12,737 nucleotides of DNA from an uncultured Candidatus Saccharibacteria bacterium (GTDB taxonomy: Bacteria > Patescibacteriota > Saccharimonadia > CAILAD01 > GCA-016700035): the NCBI GenBank assembly GCA_937996675.1, contig CALKUN010000089.1, positions 1-12,737 on the forward strand, given 5' to 3'. Made by a program: the position numbers and the translations under genes. The notes under the pieces are model-generated. The model made no database searches. It saw nothing but the letters and a program-made list of their open reading frames with translations, and had not been told where the DNA came from. Below, piece after piece: positions 1 to 7,509 of the stretch. Within the stretch, counting starts at the first letter, position 1. Each line of letters starts with the position of its first letter.

Positions 1-466
1 CGATACCGTCGAGGCTAGATATAATGTTGGTCTTAATAAACGTTGCAGCCACTTCGTAGCCCTGGTCAATATAGAGCGCACCGATGAGGGCTTCAACCAT
101 GTTGGCAAGAAGAGCTACGCGCGTACGACCGCCCGACTTGGCCTCACCACGGCTCATGAGGAGATACTGTCCGAGATCAAGACGATCAGCCACGTCAGCC
201 AGTGACTCGGTCTTGACGAGGGCGCTGCGCCAAGCTGTCATCTGTCCTTCGGGATGGTGGAAGTTGCGGAAGAGGTGGTCCGTTACGACGAGCTCTAACA
301 CGGCATCACCGAGAAACTCGAGCCGTTCATTGTGCTCGATGTCATGTTTGCGGTGTTCGTTGAGATAGCTGCGATGCGTCAGAGCTTCGCGATAGAGATC
401 GACGTCCTGAAAAGAGACGCCCATGATCTTTTCGATCTCGGCTTGGTTCTTGAGTGTGATGGTCAT
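1..466 (-). CDS. rnc: Ribonuclease III, N-terminal 155 residues (truncated by window edge)
   Basis: This gene would cleave double-stranded RNA in rRNA precursors and structured mRNAs. I translated it directly, since it has no stop codon inside the window. The protein starts MTITLKNQAEIEKIMG and carries the RNase III signature HNERLEFLGDAVL at about residues 45-57, with the catalytic Asp at D54 (E. coli D45 equivalent). A second active-site segment, ANMVEALIGALY, lies around residues 121-132, with E125 matching E. coli E117. Where E. coli has the metal ligand D114, this protein has N122. The 155 residues seen cover most of the endonuclease domain; the rest of it and the C-terminal dsRNA-binding domain should lie beyond position 1. 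The ATG overlaps the TGA of the upstream Nudix gene (ATGA), so translation is probably coupled and the gene is the distal member of the rpmF-nusB-Nudix-rnc operon. Confidence 0.95.
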   Translation of the reverse strand, partial: MTITLKNQAEIEKIMGVSFQDVDLYREALTHRSYLNEHRKHDIEHNERLEFLGDAVLELVVTDHLFRNFHHPEGQMTAWRSALVKTESLADVADRLDLGQYLLMSRGEAKSGGRTRVALLANMVEALIGALYIDQGYEVAATFIKTNIISSLDGI

Positions 467-1068
467 AGTGTTTCTTCTTGTAATGCCTGACTAGCTTGCT
501 TCTTTTTCATTATAGCGTCAATTATCGGCATTGAGCGCTGCAAAAACTCTTTGAGCGTCTTATACTCGAGTACTTCTTCGGCAATAGCAGCTGGGAACCA
601 CCGTGCACCCACAATGCCCTCGGAGACCTCAACTACAACTGGCTCATCTGGATCAATCGCCTCAACCAGGAAGTGAAAGGCCGTCATGAAGATCAATCGA
701 CCTTCAAATCGATAGAAGAAATGCACCTTGTCGAGTTTCTCAACGATCTGAATATTCTTGAGCCCGGTCTCTTCACTGATCTCGCGCACAGCCGTCTGTT
801 CAAGTGTCTCGCCGGATTCCACATGGCCTTTTGGTACACTCCAGCGCCCCTTGAGGTCTTCGATCAACAGAAACTCTACACCATTGTCGGGCATGATGCG
901 GTAGACAAGCCCACCGGCTGAATATTCGCGCACGGCACGAGCCGGACGCTTCGTGTTCGGGCGGCCGTTCTTATTCTGATTCTGTTTCTTCGAGCGGTTC
1001 GGTCGAGCCGTTTGGCTGGTCGACTTCTGGGTCGACTGAGCTGTCGGCTGATTCGTTTGCGTCTTCAT
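463..1068 (-). CDS. Nudix hydrolase (MutT/Ap4A-hydrolase-like)
   Basis: Nudix enzymes hydrolyse nucleoside diphosphate linked compounds. With the start used here (201 aa) the perfect Nudix box GHVESGETLEQT-AVREISEETGL spans residues 81-103 and fits GX5EX7REUXEEXGU. The preceding WSVPKGHVE pattern resembles diadenosine-polyphosphate hydrolases; the exact substrate is not readable from sequence. Residues 1-47 are a basic, Gln/Asn/Thr-rich, probably disordered tail. The start is uncertain. Basic coding sequence continues past the nusB stop into nusB, so the start probably lies inside nusB. ATG at 1068 gives a 98-bp overlap; ATGs at 1218 or 1287 would give longer ones; a GTG at 933 would avoid overlap but lose the basic tail. 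None has a clear Shine-Dalgarno. The stop overlaps the rnc start by 4 bp. Confidence 0.85.
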   Translation of the reverse strand: MKTQTNQPTAQSTQKSTSQTARPNRSKKQNQNKNGRPNTKRPARAVREYSAGGLVYRIMPDNGVEFLLIEDLKGRWSVPKGHVESGETLEQTAVREISEETGLKNIQIVEKLDKVHFFYRFEGRLIFMTAFHFLVEAIDPDEPVVVEVSEGIVGARWFPAAIAEEVLEYKTLKEFLQRSMPIIDAIMKKKQASQALQEETL

Positions 1069-1651
1069 CGATTTGTTGCTCAGTGTCTTCGCTAGCGGCC
1101 GGCCGGTGTGCCTGTTCCGTCGGCGTCGATTCTTGGACGGTGTCGTCGCTTGATTCGTCGCTGTCTGGGACGTCTTCGCCTCGTTCGCGTCGGAGCTTGT
1201 GGTCTTCGGTTGGGTCATAGTATTCGCTTTGTCTATAGATCGTACCCAAAACACCATTGATGAACTTTGAGGAGTTTTCTCCGCCAAATGACTTGGCCAG
1301 CTCCACCGCTTCGTTGATTACAACCTTCGGTGGTACTTCCCGCTTGAAAGCGAGCTCGTAGAGAGCCAGGCGCAAGATAGTCAGGTCCATCGTGGCTATC
1401 TGATCTATCGGCCATTCGGGAGCCGCTGGGCCTATCAGGCCGTCGGCGTCATCGTAGTGCTTGAGTGCCCCTTCGACCAAATCGCGCGTAAACTCGCTGT
1501 CGGACAAAGTATCTTTGTACACGGCGAGATTACGATCTAGGATCTCGTTACTATCAGACGTGAGTCCCTCTATCCCACTGCGAGTACGGAACTCGTGTTC
1601 ATAGAGAGTCTGCAACGCAATAATGCGGCCTAGGTGACGATTTGAGGACAT
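971..1651 (-). CDS. nusB: Transcription antitermination factor NusB with long acidic tail
   Basis: NusB binds BoxA RNA together with ribosomal protein S10 and supports antitermination on rRNA operons. The family core covers about residues 1-145: an N-terminal R-x-x-A-L-Q-x-L-Y segment at 9-17, LRLALYEL at 93-100, and the conserved block VINEAVELAKSFGGE through FINGVLGTI at 111-138. The protein is 226 aa, while typical NusB proteins are about 140-150 aa. The extra 75 or so residues are almost all D, E, S, T, Q and P and are probably disordered. The DNA for this tail also reads as the basic N-terminus of the next gene in another frame. The gene starts 32 nt downstream of rpmF and is probably co-transcribed with it. 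The start codon follows a weak ribosome binding region. Confidence 0.93.
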   Translation of the reverse strand: MSSNRHLGRIIALQTLYEHEFRTRSGIEGLTSDSNEILDRNLAVYKDTLSDSEFTRDLVEGALKHYDDADGLIGPAAPEWPIDQIATMDLTILRLALYELAFKREVPPKVVINEAVELAKSFGGENSSKFINGVLGTIYRQSEYYDPTEDHKLRRERGEDVPDSDESSDDTVQESTPTEQAHRPAASEDTEQQIDEDANESADSSVDPEVDQPNGSTEPLEETESE

Positions 1652-1683
1652 TTGATGTTACTTAGAGAGTGCTTACGTTTATT

Positions 1684-1854
1684 CTAACGGTTTGCACCGA
1701 TTCGTGCGAGCCCTTGTTTGGCGGCTTTCCAGAATCTTCGTGGTACGGCGAGGCCTGATTCGGCTTCGGTGATGAGCTGTGGACCAGTCAGTGCGTCGTG
1801 GCTACGGCGCTGACCCTTGGTGGCCTTACTGGTACGTTTCTTTGGAACTGCCAT
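1684..1854 (-). CDS. rpmF: Large ribosomal subunit protein bL32, cysteine-free form
   Basis: This 56-aa protein begins MAVPKKRTSKATKGQRRSHD, the hallmark N-terminus of bL32, a small 50S protein. The first 25 residues match the family well. The C-terminal half normally forms a Cys4 zinc ribbon (CxxCG...CxxCG). Here the corresponding stretch, roughly TEAESGLAVPRRFWKAAKQG, has no cysteine at all, so zinc binding is lost. I checked the other two frames over that stretch and found no hidden cysteine pattern, so a frameshift does not explain it. A Shine-Dalgarno-like AAAGG lies 10 nt before the ATG. It is the first gene of the rpmF-nusB-Nudix-rnc operon, and rpmF near nusB or rnc is a familiar bacterial neighbourhood. 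Confidence 0.9.
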   Translation of the reverse strand: MAVPKKRTSKATKGQRRSHDALTGPQLITEAESGLAVPRRFWKAAKQGLARIGANR

Positions 1855-1871
1855 GGAAGTAGAACCTTTCT

Positions 1872-1890
1872 ATTATGAATCGGTGATTCA
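1872..1890 (-). promoter_or_regulatory. Possible rpmF -10 box overlapped by palindromic operator
   Basis: On the minus strand a CATAAT hexamer (1877..1872) lies 17 nt before the rpmF ATG. It overlaps the end of an inverted repeat, TGAATC-ggt-GATTCA (1876-1890, 6-bp arms, 3-nt centre). A palindrome overlapping a -10 box is a typical repressor-site layout. No convincing -35 is seen at the standard spacing, so both the promoter and operator calls are tentative. Confidence 0.3.
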
Positions 1891-2025
1891 TTCAACTTGT
1901 CTATTATTCACGCGTGGGTACATTTCGAGGTCGCAAAAGAATATTTTGTGACTGGTATCGAGAACGGAAGCTCTTTTTACCGAATGCTGGACGCATGTTC
2001 GCCATCAAATATAACACATTTGACC

Positions 2026-2055
2026 TTGACAGACAAGGCTAGTCATTGCCATAAT
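2026..2055 (+). promoter_or_regulatory. Sigma70-type promoter for the RpoA-CTD-like gene
   Basis: A consensus -35 TTGACA (2026-2031) and a -10 CATAAT (2050-2055, 5/6 match) are separated by 18 nt. The predicted transcription start near 2062 leaves a leader of about 30 nt that contains a TGGAG Shine-Dalgarno at 2082-2086. This is the best -35/-10 pair found in the window. Confidence 0.6.
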
Positions 2056-2091
2056 CCTCCTCACAACCAAGTCCTCACACCTGGAGCACCT

Positions 2092-2490
2092 ATGGCACAC
2101 GTCAATCTTGATATGGATTTCGACGGCACGAGCACATCAATCGGCACAACGCTGGCAAAACTGCTAGCAGTGGCCGACGAACACCCCGACGGCTACTCGA
2201 TCAGCGCCCAGTTCACCGGCAAGCCGCACACGACCGACGTCCAAGTGGCCCATATGGCTGCGGTCGATGACATCCTGGTAGCTGACGCACTGAGGACGAC
2301 AGGGCAGCATGGAGTAATCCTGGCAAAGCGCATCGTCAATCTCCTGAACGAGAGAGATATCTACACCCTCGGCGAGCTGCGCGAGCTGTCAAGAGCAGAA
2401 CTCATGGAGATTCCCCAGTTTGGTCCGGCCATGTGGGATTTTGTCTACGTCCAGCTCGGCAGACACAGTATCCGACTTCGTGAGGAGTAG
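2092..2490 (+). CDS. Small protein with RpoA-CTD-like / helix-hairpin-helix C-terminus
   Basis: This 132-aa protein is the only plus-strand gene supported in the window. Residues 80-125, including RIVNLLNERDIYTLGELREL and then EIPQFGPAMWDFVYVQLG, resemble the C-terminal domain of the RNA polymerase alpha subunit. That domain has the form L..R.I.TLGEL..LS..EL..I..FG...., a helix-hairpin-helix-type DNA-binding fold. The first 75 residues (MAHVNLDMDFDG onward) are not recognised, and no membrane segment is visible. An in-frame TTG at 1897 would extend it, but the promoter at 2026-2055 and a TGGAG Shine-Dalgarno 5 nt before ATG 2092 decide for the shorter start. It stands alone between its own promoter and a hairpin terminator. 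A role as a small nucleic-acid-binding or transcription factor is an inference from the fold resemblance only. Confidence 0.7.
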   Translation: MAHVNLDMDFDGTSTSIGTTLAKLLAVADEHPDGYSISAQFTGKPHTTDVQVAHMAAVDDILVADALRTTGQHGVILAKRIVNLLNERDIYTLGELRELSRAELMEIPQFGPAMWDFVYVQLGRHSIRLREE

Positions 2491-2499
2491 AACGCTCCG

Positions 2500-2535
2500 C
2501 ACCCATTTCTTGTTAAGAAGAAATGGGTGTATTTT
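2500..2535 (+). terminator. Intrinsic terminator after the RpoA-CTD-like gene
   Basis: A perfect 12-bp stem, CACCCATTTCTT / AAGAAATGGGTG, with the 6-nt loop GTTAAG is followed by TATTTTA on the plus strand. It starts 10 nt after the stop codon at 2490. The stem also lies just past the leuS stop (2537) on the minus strand and may block transcription from that side, although the minus-strand flank is not U-rich. Confidence 0.8.
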
Positions 2536-2536
2536 A

Positions 2537-5485
2537 TTATGAATTGTTTACGACGAAGTTCACGAGTCGATCAGGCACGACGATCACTTTCACTATTTTA
2601 GAGCCCTTCGTCCAATCTTGTGTGGCATTTTGTTCACGAGCCGTCTCTTCAACTGCTCCCGGAACACGGCCACGTTCGGTCACAAACTCGCCGCGAAGCT
2701 TACCATTTACTTGCACGGCATAGGTGACGAGGTCATCAACGGTCATCTCGGCATCAAAAACCGGCCACGCCTCAAGATGGACACTATCGGTCTGCCCATA
2801 TTCCTGCCAGAGCTCCTCGGCTAAGTGCGGAGTAAATGGAGCGAGCACCCGTATGAACGTCAGTGCAGCCGCCTGCCACATCGACGAGGATACCGCGCCT
2901 TCGCGACGATCAGCGGCCAACAAATTGATGTACTCCATCATGGCAGCAATAGCGGTATTAAATCGATGAGCATCAAGCTCTTTCGTGACCTTCTGGATCA
3001 GCTTGTGTAGCCGGATCTCCAAAGCAGCATCACGCGTGCCATCAACGTCCTTCTCCACATAGCCTTCAGTCACAGCTGCATAAGCCTTTTGGATAAATCG
3101 ATGAGCACCCTCAAAGCGCTGAGGGTCCCACGGGCCCCCGTCCTCCCACGCACCAATGAACATCAGATAGATGCGAACCGCGTCTGAGCCGTACTTGGAA
3201 ACAAAGTCATCCGGATCAACTACATTCCCCTTGCTCTTACTCATCTTGCTGCCATCAGGCCCCAGGATCATGCCTTGGTTGATCAACTTTGTAAATGGTT
3301 CTTTGAAGTCGATTAACCCTTCGGAGTGTAAGAACTTCGTGATGAACCGTGAGTACAAGAGGTGCAGGATGGCATGCTCGGCCCCACCAATATACAAATC
3401 AATCGGCGCCCACGTCTTCACGGCTTTTTGGTCAAATGGACCATCTGTATACTGCGTATTTGGATAGCGCAAGAAGTACCACGAGGAGTCAACGAAGGTA
3501 TCCATCGTGTCGGTCTCGCGATGCGCATCTTCGTTGCCGCACTCTGGACAAGCAACGTGCGTAAAGTCCGGATGAGTCAGGAGTGGTGACTGGCCACTGG
3601 CGTCAAAAGTTTGCTTGAGTGGTAGCACGACCGGCAAGTCTTTCTCCGGGACAGCGACTGGCCCACATGTCGGACAATAAATAATCGGAATTGGCGCACC
3701 CCAATACCGCTGTCGAGAAATCAGCCAGTCTCGCATGCGGTAGTTCGTGATGGCTTGACCGTCGCTCCGTGTCTCGAGCCAATCGGTAATGCGCGACTTG
3801 GCTTCTTCGCTCTCCAGCCCTGTAAATTCGCCGGAATCAGTCAGAATACCTTGGCCACCATGAACTTTATTGTGAACAAATGCCTCGAAGACGTATCGAT
3901 GCAGCTCATCCTGGACCTCACTATCGGCTTGGGCAACCTTTACCCACTCGACAGCAAACTTGCCCTTCTCATCTTCCTCGAGCTTTGGCTCAATCCGCTC
4001 GTCACTACGCAACTCAAACAGCACACCGGTGGCTTCGATCTCTCGCGGCACACCCTTGGAGTACGCAAAGTAGTGATGGTGAATCATTTCAGTCTGACCG
4101 ACGTATTGGAGATCCGAGTAGCCGGTCTCCTCGATGACTTCGCGCGTGGCACAAGCTACGATGTCTTCACCTTCATCTCGACCACCACCGACAAACAGAC
4201 GGCCACCGCTGCCCTCGCCCCAGTTGATCGTCAGTACTTCGTCGGTGCGCGGATTGCGTACTAAAGCCACAATGCTCTTGCGGAGTTCGGGGTCAAACTG
4301 CTTCACACCGGTCACCGGCTCGACCACGACACGAATCGGCAAGTTGTAAGCCCGCGCAAACTCGTTATCTCGTTCATCGTGGGCTGGAACAGCCATGATA
4401 GCGCCAGTACCGTAGTCCATCAGAACATAATCGGCTACCCATACAGGAATCTTGTCGCCGCTGGCTGGGTTGATGACGTAAGACCCAGTGAAAACCCCTG
4501 TCTTCTTCTTCGACTCCATGCGTTCCACGTTGGTACGGCTTCCGGCCCATTCGCGATACTGCTTTACAGCCACCTGATGCTCATCGGTGGTCAGCTGATC
4601 GACCAAGTGATGCTCTGGTGCGAGCACCATAAATGTCACGCCAAAGATTGTATCTGGGCGAGTCGTAAAGACCTCGATATAGGCCTTGTCTTCCAGTGGC
4701 AAGCCATCCAGTGAATCGAGCTCCATAACGGGTGCTGCCTTACCGCCTCTTACCTGGGCGGCGTGGTGATCACCATAGAACGTAAACTGGATCTTGGCCC
4801 CCTGACTTTTGCCGATCCAATTGCGTTGCTGGATTTTGATCTTCTCTGGCCAATCCAGGTCATCAATATCTTCAAGCAAATCTTCGATATAGTCAGTAAT
4901 CGTGAAGTACCACTGCTTGAGCGTCTTGCGCTCCACCGCGGTACCACAGCGATCACACAAGCCACCCACCACCTGCTCGTTAGCAAGCACTGTCTTATCT
5001 TTTGGGCACCAGTTGACGAGACCATCCTTTTGGACCGCCTTACCGGCCTTGAAGAGTCGCAGGAAGAGCCACTGTGTCCAGCGATAGTAATCTGGCTTTG
5101 AGGTGTTCACGACTCGGTCGAAGTCATACATCGACCCCATGCTGCCAAGCTGCTTCTCAAAACTGGCTACATTCTGGTCGGTCCACTCATCGGCTGGGAT
5201 ATTGTGTTTGATTGCGGCATTCTCAGCCGGCAAGCCAAAAGCGTCATAGCCGATTGGCTGCAAGACATCATAGCCACGCATACGAGCATAGCGCCCCAGC
5301 GTGTCGGCCGGTGCAAAATTGTACCAGTGCCCAATGTGGAGGTTGCCCGACGGATACGGAAACATAACGAGATTATAAAAAGGGTTGGTCGGGTTGGTCG
5401 GCGTCTTGTTCAGACCCGTCTTGGCCCACACGCCCTGCCACTTTGGCTCGGCACTTATCGGATCGTAACGTTTTTGTTCAGACAT
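2537..5485 (-). CDS. leuS: Leucyl-tRNA synthetase with Nudix domain inserted in the editing domain
   Basis: This enzyme charges tRNA-Leu with leucine. Numbering is from an alternative ATG at 5491, two codons upstream of the start chosen. Catalytic motifs are HIGH at 52-55 and KMSKS at 749-753. Zinc-type cysteines are C162, C179 and C182, and C606, C609, C648 and C651. The CP1 editing domain has TTRPDTIFG (276-284) and GTGAIMAVPAHDERD (361-375), so the editing residues look intact. Between about 396 and 536, where ordinary LeuRS runs directly to the SGEFTGL segment (553-559), there is an extra 140-residue Nudix fold. Its perfect Nudix box occupies 436-458, G436, E442 and REVIEETGY at 450-458. 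The length, 982-984 aa, is well above the usual 800-870. The reading frame is continuous across both junctions. The ATG at 5485 is preferred because a TATAAT ends 8 nt before it. Confidence 0.96.
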   Translation of the reverse strand: MSEQKRYDPISAEPKWQGVWAKTGLNKTPTNPTNPFYNLVMFPYPSGNLHIGHWYNFAPADTLGRYARMRGYDVLQPIGYDAFGLPAENAAIKHNIPADEWTDQNVASFEKQLGSMGSMYDFDRVVNTSKPDYYRWTQWLFLRLFKAGKAVQKDGLVNWCPKDKTVLANEQVVGGLCDRCGTAVERKTLKQWYFTITDYIEDLLEDIDDLDWPEKIKIQQRNWIGKSQGAKIQFTFYGDHHAAQVRGGKAAPVMELDSLDGLPLEDKAYIEVFTTRPDTIFGVTFMVLAPEHHLVDQLTTDEHQVAVKQYREWAGSRTNVERMESKKKTGVFTGSYVINPASGDKIPVWVADYVLMDYGTGAIMAVPAHDERDNEFARAYNLPIRVVVEPVTGVKQFDPELRKSIVALVRNPRTDEVLTINWGEGSGGRLFVGGGRDEGEDIVACATREVIEETGYSDLQYVGQTEMIHHHYFAYSKGVPREIEATGVLFELRSDERIEPKLEEDEKGKFAVEWVKVAQADSEVQDELHRYVFEAFVHNKVHGGQGILTDSGEFTGLESEEAKSRITDWLETRSDGQAITNYRMRDWLISRQRYWGAPIPIIYCPTCGPVAVPEKDLPVVLPLKQTFDASGQSPLLTHPDFTHVACPECGNEDAHRETDTMDTFVDSSWYFLRYPNTQYTDGPFDQKAVKTWAPIDLYIGGAEHAILHLLYSRFITKFLHSEGLIDFKEPFTKLINQGMILGPDGSKMSKSKGNVVDPDDFVSKYGSDAVRIYLMFIGAWEDGGPWDPQRFEGAHRFIQKAYAAVTEGYVEKDVDGTRDAALEIRLHKLIQKVTKELDAHRFNTAIAAMMEYINLLAADRREGAVSSSMWQAAALTFIRVLAPFTPHLAEELWQEYGQTDSVHLEAWPVFDAEMTVDDLVTYAVQVNGKLRGEFVTERGRVPGAVEETAREQNATQDWTKGSKIVKVIVVPDRLVNFVVNNS

Positions 5486-5493
5486 AATCATTC

Positions 5494-5518
5494 ATTATAG
5501 TCTCTATCTCCAGATAGA
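5494..5518 (-). promoter_or_regulatory. Candidate leuS promoter with palindrome in the spacer
   Basis: A perfect -10 TATAAT (5499..5494) ends 8 nt before ATG 5485, so transcription should start within a few bases of the start codon. The -35 region at 17-nt spacing (TTTTTC) is weak. The palindrome TCTATCT-cc-AGATAGA (5503-5518, perfect 7-bp arms) fills the spacer and could be an operator. It is not followed by a U-run, so a terminator reading is less likely. Confidence 0.45.
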
Positions 5519-5530
5519 AAAAGGTCACCT

Positions 5531-6226
5531 TCAGATTGTGGATTCTTCTGAAGCAGGGAGCGGCTTGCGACACACAACCGTAACAATATGACTAAAGCGC
5601 TTATCGCCAGATGTCTCGGTAATCTCTTCTGCTCTCTCGTGCACCGATAACTCCTCAAGTCCATCGGTCATGGAGGCGACATCCTCACGAGTGACAAACG
5701 TCATGCCGGAATACTTTCTATTCCAGTGATCACGATCACCGAGGAACGAGGCGCTGATCACGCCACCTGGCCGCAATGCCCCCAAGAGTGCCTGCCAAGT
5801 CTCCGGAAAGGCATCCGGATGAGTATACGAGAGCGTATTGTACGAGATAATGAGATCTTGTGAGGCGGGGGCGAGCAGCTCGGGCAAATCTTCATTCTTG
5901 ACCTGCTCAAATTCAAATCGGTCAAAGCGCTCGGCATCTTGGTTGTACTGCAGTGACAAACCCAACGAACGCTTCAGTGCACCTGGGCTATAATCTGTTG
6001 CCAAGACGCGACCAACACCAGCATCTAAGAGGGCGCGAGCCTCAACCATGGCACCAGCTCCGACCTCCAGCGCCGAAATCTCACCTAGGTCAGGATGGAC
6101 CTCTCGAACAGCCCTCAATGCTTCGCTCAGCTCGGGACGTGGTTCGCGACCAGCGTGCTGACGATAGTACTCCTGCCAACCTGTGGTCGGCTCATCATGA
6201 TCCCCCAACGCGTCGATGACGCTCAT
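5531..6226 (-). CDS. Class I SAM-dependent methyltransferase
   Basis: This 231-aa protein has a Rossmann-type methyltransferase core. Motif I is LEVGAGAMVEAR at about 53-64, the acidic ribose-binding residue is D78 in LATDYSPGAL, and a post-motif III LRPGG lies at 151-155. The C-terminal third (FLGDRDHWNRKYSG and beyond) resembles TehB-like and other generic methyltransferases with unassigned substrates. Its ATG overlaps the TGA of the MurF-like gene by 4 bp, so it is translationally coupled to the Ddl-like/MurF-like cluster. Methylation of a product or carrier of that pathway is a guess from position only. The gap to leuS is 45 nt and holds the leuS promoter, with no clear terminator. Confidence 0.85.
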   Translation of the reverse strand: MSVIDALGDHDEPTTGWQEYYRQHAGREPRPELSEALRAVREVHPDLGEISALEVGAGAMVEARALLDAGVGRVLATDYSPGALKRSLGLSLQYNQDAERFDRFEFEQVKNEDLPELLAPASQDLIISYNTLSYTHPDAFPETWQALLGALRPGGVISASFLGDRDHWNRKYSGMTFVTREDVASMTDGLEELSVHERAEEITETSGDKRFSHIVTVVCRKPLPASEESTI

Positions 6227-7509
6227 AGCCCAAAGCTTTTCTTCTTACGCGCCTTCCACCCCCTTGATTGACGTACCAGCTCGTCGGCTGGTTTAAGCGC
6301 TGGGCTTAGGAGAATACGACTGGTCTCTTCGGTAAATACGCCATTTTGCGACCCCTTGGTCAACACCAGATCAGTCTCCTTGAGCATCTTTTTGAGAAAG
6401 TAGCCAGCTTCGTAGGGCGTGCGAAACTGCTTAATCTTGGCCTTGTCCATACCTGCCTCTATCGCTGCGGGAATGATATAAGCGGCCGATTCACGACCTA
6501 CCGTCACGAGCAGATCCAAGTCATGCTCAGCGGCCGAGATTCCGATCTGCGCGTGAAGGTCAGCGCTGTGATCGCCCAGCTCATTCATACTACCCAGCAC
6601 GGCAATATGCCGGCCAGCTTTGAGCTCCTTGAGCGTATCGAGTGCAGCCACGACAGCCATTGGGCTTGAGTTGTATGTATCATCGATGAGACGAGCACCA
6701 TTGACGGCCGGCAGCAGCCGCATGCGGCCCTTGACCGGCGCAATCATACCCAGGCCACGTACGATCACACCTCGATCCACGCCAAGTGACTGCGCCACAC
6801 TGGCCGCAGCCAACAGTGAGCCGAGGCTCTGCGTAGCAACCATCTGCGTCTTGATCTCTTCACGATGACGACCGAGCACCAAGTCTGCAGTGATCAGTCC
6901 ATCACGACGGCGTTTGAGGTTTTCAAATCGCACGACACCACGATCTAGACCATAGCCACGAGCCCCTTTCTTGCGACCCATCTTCTCCTGCACTGCCGCA
7001 AAGTCAGCATGATAATAGATCTCATCAGACTGGCTGGCCAGCACTATACTGTCATCTAGAAGCTCGTCGACTGATTCAAATCTGTTCATATGTGCTGGAC
7101 TCACCCCGGTCAACACAGCAATCTGTGGAGACATGAGCTTGACCCACGGGAGCATGAGCTCTCTATCATCCTCGGAGATCTCAATCACAATCGTGTCATA
7201 AGGATACTCCTCGAGCTGTGCGTCCATCTCGCGTAGAATTTTGACCCACTCTACTGGATTTACCACCCGCTCCGGCGCCTTGAGACCGAAGAGAGCCAAT
7301 GGAATACCTATTTCGGTATTGTAGCTATCGGCGGAGTAACAGACCTTTCGGCCGGCCTTCTCTAAGAGCTCACCAATCGCCAGCTTGGTACTCGTCTTGC
7401 CGATCGTGCCAGTCACCATAATGATTGTCAGTCCGTGATCGTTAAGAAGCCGGACGACGCGCCGTCGCAAGCGACGCACGATAAGTTGATTGCCGTATTT
7501 TTTAATCAT
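6223..7509 (-). CDS. MurF-like Mur ligase lacking the N-terminal substrate domain
   Basis: Mur ligases form amide bonds by ATP-driven acyl-phosphate chemistry; MurF adds D-Ala-D-Ala to the UDP-MurNAc-tripeptide. Visible motifs are the P-loop GTIGKTSTK (34-42), SYNTEIGIPLALF (62-74, typical of MurF), LTGVSPAHMNRFES (133-146), PVKGRMRL (258-265), IDDTYNSSPM (275-284), and LGSMNELGDHSADLH (305-319). E. coli MurF has its P-loop after about 105 residues; here it begins at 34, so the UDP-MurNAc-binding N-terminal domain is absent and replaced by a short basic segment. The usual EMGA motif reads EISEDD, and the conserved H and N of the G.H...N.LAA motif are missing. The ATG at 7509 shares one base with the upstream TAA (TAATG). 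A start at 7659 would run back into the Ddl-like gene and is not supported. Exact substrate is uncertain. Confidence 0.85.
   Translation of the reverse strand: MIKKYGNQLIVRRLRRRVVRLLNDHGLTIIMVTGTIGKTSTKLAIGELLEKAGRKVCYSADSYNTEIGIPLALFGLKAPERVVNPVEWVKILREMDAQLEEYPYDTIVIEISEDDRELMLPWVKLMSPQIAVLTGVSPAHMNRFESVDELLDDSIVLASQSDEIYYHADFAAVQEKMGRKKGARGYGLDRGVVRFENLKRRRDGLITADLVLGRHREEIKTQMVATQSLGSLLAAASVAQSLGVDRGVIVRGLGMIAPVKGRMRLLPAVNGARLIDDTYNSSPMAVVAALDTLKELKAGRHIAVLGSMNELGDHSADLHAQIGISAAEHDLDLLVTVGRESAAYIIPAAIEAGMDKAKIKQFRTPYEAGYFLKKMLKETDLVLTKGSQNGVFTEETSRILLSPALKPADELVRQSRGWKARKKKSFGL

Noticed and set aside
1897..2091. N-terminal extension (TTG start at 1897) of the RpoA-CTD-like gene
   Set aside because: The good promoter at 2026-2055 lies downstream of this start, and ATG 2092 has its own Shine-Dalgarno at proper spacing.
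3755..4264. 169-codon plus-strand open frame opposite leuS
   Set aside because: It mirrors conserved LeuRS and Nudix codons in the opposite strand and has no supporting signals.
4000..4300. Nudix segment of leuS as a separate gene or an assembly chimera
   Set aside because: The frame is continuous on both sides, there is no internal start with ribosome binding site, and the LeuRS sequence resumes exactly where the family continues after the insertion point.
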